Positions 13,001 to 15,576 of a stretch of 15,576 bases of DNA are shown one piece after another. A model generated the notes under the pieces. The model saw nothing but the letters and a program-made list of their open reading frames with translations. It ran no database searches and was not told where the DNA came from. The first letter of the stretch is position 1. Every line of letters starts with the position of its first letter. This DNA comes from CAYPEL01 sp964409635. Lineage in GTDB: Bacteria; Pseudomonadota; Gammaproteobacteria; DSM-19610. The stretch lies in NCBI GenBank assembly GCA_964409635.1, contig CAYPEL010000053.1:1-15576 (forward strand), read 5' to 3'. Both the position numbers and the translations under genes were made by a program.

Positions 13001-15576
13001 TTCAAAATTCAGGCGTTGAGTCCCTGGTGGTTTCTGGCGTGTCTGTTAGTGGTACGCATGCAAGTGATTTTGTTGTTAGCCAGGCGCCTCGTTCAACCCT
13101 GGAGAGTTTTGAAAGTAGCACATTCAAGATCACGTTTACGCCGGGCGGCCTCGGACTGCGTTCTGCAATGATAGAGGTAAGCAGCGATGATGCAGATGAA
13201 CCGTTGTATAGTTTTACGATTCAGGGCAGTGGTATCGATACCTTTGTTACCGATCAAAGCACGGTCAGTGTGGCAGAGAATGGCACGGCGAATCTGGGAG
13301 TCAAGCTTTCGGCGGCACCTTTGTTACCGATTACTGTTACGGTTTCTATGGCCAGTGGTGGGCACATGGATACCGATGTCACGATTCAGTCTGGCGGCAG
13401 TCTAAATTTTGATGCTGGTAACTGGGATACCTTCCAGAATATTACCTTTGCTGCAGCGGATGATCCAACCGACACTACAGACGGTATTGCGATAGTGATG
13501 CTGGATGCCGACAGCAACGATTTTCTTGACGCTCACATTATCATTACAGAGCTTGACGATGACACCAATGTTAAGCCAGTGGCTAATAGTCAATCCATTA
13601 TCGTTGATGAGGATTGCACTATTGATATCACCCTGACGGGTTCCGATAGTAACGCCAGCGACCCGTTGACCTTCATGGTCGCTTCCAATCCCACCCAGGG
13701 AAATCTTACTGGTACAGCGCCAGGGATTACCTACCAGGGTAATTTGGACTACAACGGCGCCGATAGCTTTACGTTTACGGTCAGTGACGGGCTGGTGACC
13801 AGCGACCCGGGCACAGTATCGATCACCGTGACGGCCATTGATGACAGTCTGGATACCGATGGTGATGGGCTTACGGATCAGGACGAGAAGTGCACCTACG
13901 GTACTGATTTTCAGGACACAGACACTGACAATCATGGATTAAATGATGGTGATGAAGTCAATATCCACAGCACCGATCCCGCCAATGTTGATACAGATGC
14001 TGACGGCATGCCCGATGGCTATGAATTTAACAACGGCCTGAACCCGCTGCTGGACGACAGTGCTGGTGACCTGGATGGTGATGGCTTAAACAATCTTGGC
14101 GAATATACCTCAGGCTCAGACCCTAACAATACCGATACTGATGGGGACGCGCTTACGGATGGTGATGAAGTCAATCTTCATGGAACGAGTCCTACCAATA
14201 TTGATACCGATGGAGATACGCTCAGTGACGGTGATGAAGTAAACACCCATGGCACGAACCCGTTGAGTACCGACACCGATAGTGATGGCCTGCCCGACGA
14301 CTGGGAAATCAATAACGGTCTCGATCCGCTGGTGGATGACAGCATCCTGGATCCGGATGCCGACGGCTTGAGTAATCTGGGAGAGTTTGCGAATAACGCA
14401 GATCCGAATAATCCCGACACGGATGGCGACGGTCTGAACGATGGTGATGAAGTAAATACCCATGGTACTGATCCAACACTTGCTGATACCGACGGTGACC
14501 GTTTAAGCGATGCAGACGAGGTTAATATCCACCTCACTGATCCGTTGGATGCTACCGATACCGATGAGGACGGAATGGCCGATGATTGGGAGAACGTTTT
14601 TGGTCTGAATCCCAATGATGATGCCGACGGGCTAACCGATGCCGATCTCGATGGCGTCATCAACTACCTCGAGTTTTGGCGTGCTACAGATCCTAACGAT
14701 ATTGGATCATTGCCTGTATTTTCCACTTATCATGTGGACATCAATACCTGTAATCCCGGAGGGTCTCCGGATGGTTCTCCAGGCAACCCTTTCTGCGAAA
14801 TTATCGATGGTGTTGCTGTGGCGGACGGCGGGGATACTGTGCTGGTTGCCGGGGGAGCTTATACGGCTAATTTTGTTGCCCTAAACATTGTTAATCCGAT
14901 CATTCTTACCGCAGCGGCGGGACCAAGGCCAACGCTTACATCAGTCTTTGGAATTATCAATATTAGCGGCATTGCCTGGGGAAGCATTTCCGGAATCAAC
15001 TTTTCCGCTAGTCTTGGGGTGAACTTTCTTTCGGGTAGAAACGTCATTTTTGAGAACAATCAGGTGATTAACGGGCCATTCAATTTCTTCCCAGCTATTT
15101 CTGTTAGCGCGCCGAATACTATTATCAGGAACTGTTTGATTAGCGATAATTTAGCCAGTAACGGTATTCTCATAAAAGCCGCGGCAACTAATGTGCAGGT
15201 CATTAATACCACCATTGCATCCAACAGCGAAGTTGGTATCGATGTCGCAGCCGGTGGCGATGTGATTGTTCATAACAGCATCATCTGGGGCAACACACTT
15301 GGTGACTACGGTACCGGAATGATTCCTTCATCGGTAAATTACACCATCAGTGGTGATGCTGCGTATGCCGGAATCAATAGTAATCTAGTTGGCGACCCGC
15401 TGTTTGTAAACGTTGCCGGCAAAGATTACCACCTACAGTCCACATCCTTAGCTATCGACACCGATGACCCACTAGATAGCTATAACAATGAGCCCGAGAA
15501 TAACGGTGACCGCATCAACATGGGTGCGTACGGAAATACCGTAGAGGCTACGGTAGGCAACGATACCGACGGCGAC
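10006..15576 (+). CDS. Giant secreted multidomain protein, 3' end beyond the window
   Basis: 1857 codons are open to the last base. The ATG follows AGGAGG (9991-9996) by nine bases. Residues 1-29 are a signal peptide (basic start, core MLCIAVLLLASASTLLA). Residues 30-535 are not recognised. Then, by rough position: PKD domain 539-618 (TYAWDFDDGG); lectin/LamG-like region 620-815; two choice-of-anchor/ASPM-SPD-2-like modules 823-955 and 958-1077 (each with a TFTPGG turn and a SSDDADEP-like end); Calx-beta-like module 1078-1187; cadherin-like Ig module 1189-1281 (DYNGADSFTFTVSDG); thrombospondin type 3-like Asp repeats 1283-1565; beta-helix-like region 1572 onward (IIRNCLISDN, VINTTIASNS, VHNSIIWGN). 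The upstream paralogue fragment predicts further Asp repeats and a dockerin-like tail, ending near 15.9 kb. The protein is probably cell-surface or exported; adhesion or glycan binding is an inference. Confidence 0.85.
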   Translation, partial: MNPRHRSRELPRMLCIAVLLLASASTLLAQTIQNPFYTDPAWKLWYENQTAVTILSPPPVANWLLPDDADTVANPGLFLEYRNTDWPQRKYAGHWYDVYVALDCNPGCFSPHSYIRPNWVGDFGNSVSVLSPNNLMAAHYVDLPTGSTPVSLRAHGTLWTSQSTVGLGHGQTSSFDAISDLEQEYYFANILRAGPAHISYMDSNLFYSADLYDAVVPVFYNSIGASGSETLALTKLAVAGGYLSRSLKPELLRNGLFTSAMLYLWKAALPYSVPYEHELRHRVAYMSYGDGGNYDITTANRSQIASQSYHYDPTEHMGNMVALAKGMYVAPPIAILKHVATLSGAEQSVNKTAIRIHQATGETAQVRVSTEDSYDLQGLPVTARWKVLGGNKNTTVEHEGGTSYLITVPDDPNLPRGRTVIALIINNGFYDSNIATVNVYRPDGSTNNLRVRPVIGLADVAMLPGETTSYPLHTTDPEGFPVTFSKWDGIGELDGSVFNWVSDLTAEEGSYPVHVVASDGTSGNGYGGGEASIEISNTVAELSADQTMGTAPFTVNFSATGSRDKDSNTLTYAWDFDDGGSATIANPSHQFTQPGFYQAALTVTGPLGSHTARQVIEVRSTWPIAVNNGWDLANGVDPAIWTATGAQVVTSGRGDRLQISGGAAGVPVGLTSVQSFTLPLYLEAVYRKPSHRKGNGVQVLGSLIGHTHASESYYLEKDTSIGHPTDANPSVWESQFIGEHFRQPLRVSELRVHVQDDPNNPGKIRYMGYLDADLGSYFFKYDNQDPTESWFDNLVALVSEDSSIVEYWRLQVWTPTGLITGPEINLQGSNGQDLYDEWVLVDETSRESVLVNGNTEFHYPATFGGAVTRTFIIQNEGTSSLTLTGTAPHVTITGINSADFSVSSVPATSISAGGSTTFDITFTPGGAGLRLATLRITSDDADEPTSKLRLRGRDRTPREINIEGNGINIVAGDVTPNPTDHTDFSFTDRSAFLEREYLIQNSGVESLVVSGVSVSGTHASDFVVSQAPRSTLESFESSTFKITFTPGGLGLRSAMIEVSSDDADEPLYSFTIQGSGIDTFVTDQSTVSVAENGTANLGVKLSAAPLLPITVTVSMASGGHMDTDVTIQSGGSLNFDAGNWDTFQNITFAAADDPTDTTDGIAIVMLDADSNDFLDAHIIITELDDDTNVKPVANSQSIIVDEDCTIDITLTGSDSNASDPLTFMVASNPTQGNLTGTAPGITYQGNLDYNGADSFTFTVSDGLVTSDPGTVSITVTAIDDSLDTDGDGLTDQDEKCTYGTDFQDTDTDNHGLNDGDEVNIHSTDPANVDTDADGMPDGYEFNNGLNPLLDDSAGDLDGDGLNNLGEYTSGSDPNNTDTDGDALTDGDEVNLHGTSPTNIDTDGDTLSDGDEVNTHGTNPLSTDTDSDGLPDDWEINNGLDPLVDDSILDPDADGLSNLGEFANNADPNNPDTDGDGLNDGDEVNTHGTDPTLADTDGDRLSDADEVNIHLTDPLDATDTDEDGMADDWENVFGLNPNDDADGLTDADLDGVINYLEFWRATDPNDIGSLPVFSTYHVDINTCNPGGSPDGSPGNPFCEIIDGVAVADGGDTVLVAGGAYTANFVALNIVNPIILTAAAGPRPTLTSVFGIINISGIAWGSISGINFSASLGVNFLSGRNVIFENNQVINGPFNFFPAISVSAPNTIIRNCLISDNLASNGILIKAAATNVQVINTTIASNSEVGIDVAAGGDVIVHNSIIWGNTLGDYGTGMIPSSVNYTISGDAAYAGINSNLVGDPLFVNVAGKDYHLQSTSLAIDTDDPLDSYNNEPENNGDRINMGAYGNTVEATVGNDTDGD
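13850..14700 (+). repeat. Degenerate tandem repeats encoding Asp-rich calcium-binding units
   Basis: Within the giant gene, units of the form D-T-D-x-D-G-L-x-D-G-D-E-V-N-x-H-G-T-x-P recur. At DNA level GGTGATGAAGT recurs at about 13949, 14161, 14231 and 14443, with a diverged copy near 14512. They alternate with a second unit type, GLPDDWEINNGLDPL and its relatives, three times (near 14006, 14288 and 14573). Such thrombospondin type 3-like repeats bind calcium along a stiff stalk. The copies differ at many third positions, so the array is old rather than recently expanded. Confidence 0.75.

Noticed and set aside
12669..14663. Several minus-strand frames of 98-177 residues inside the giant gene
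   Set aside because: They are antisense to a continuous 1857-codon frame; the Ser/Val-rich translations come from reading the Asp-rich repeats backwards.
13850..14700. Possible CRISPR array, because of regularly recurring GGTGATGAAGT words
   Set aside because: The repeats stay in one reading frame, vary at third codon positions and have no constant spacer length; they are protein repeats.

Overview
The window looks like chromosomal DNA of a gammaproteobacterium of roughly balanced base composition. The supporting genes are purM-purN followed by a DUF3108 gene, hda next to a CDP-alcohol phosphatidyltransferase, a YebE-type DUF533 protein, a DUF2069 membrane protein and a C-terminal hemolysin III (TrhA) fragment. 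I could not assign a genus from sequence alone.

Positions 1-8800 are an ordinary core region. Reading left to right: the 3' end of trhA (+), yebE-like DUF533 (+), a palindromic repeat, a membrane-anchored zinc metallopeptidase (+), a single-pass LysM protein (-), a periplasmic rhodanese-like protein (+) with a small conserved hypothetical gene (+), then the leftward unit purM-purN-DUF3108 (-). A divergent pair follows, CDP-alcohol phosphatidyltransferase and hda (+), 6 nt apart, and then DUF2069 (-). The two purine genes carry out consecutive-pathway folate- and ATP-dependent steps of IMP synthesis; Hda is the clamp-dependent regulator of DnaA. Three intergenic palindromic elements punctuate this region: 82 bp at 1199-1280, 110 bp with perfect 30-bp arms between purM and purN at 5741-5850, and 113 bp with perfect 14-bp ends at 8809-8921.

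Positions 8959-15576 are accessory in character. An intact reading frame starts at 10006 after a strong AGGAGG site and stays open through the last base (1857 codons, no stop in the window). It encodes a secreted mosaic: signal peptide, a large unrecognised N-terminal region, a PKD domain, a lectin-like region, two choice-of-anchor/ASPM-SPD-2-like modules, a Calx-beta-like module, a cadherin-like Ig module, a long array of Asp-rich thrombospondin type 3-like calcium repeats, and a right-handed beta-helix-like region. Just upstream, at 8959-9738, lies a decayed 3' fragment of a paralogue of the same gene. It matches the beta-helix end of the intact gene, has at least two frameshifts, and ends in dockerin-like calcium loops. 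This suggests a former tandem pair, and it predicts what the unseen C-terminus of the intact protein probably carries.

I found no complete new defence, CRISPR, phage or secretion system. The least explained items are the N-terminal region of the giant secreted protein, the decayed paralogue, and the long perfect inverted repeat inside the purine operon.
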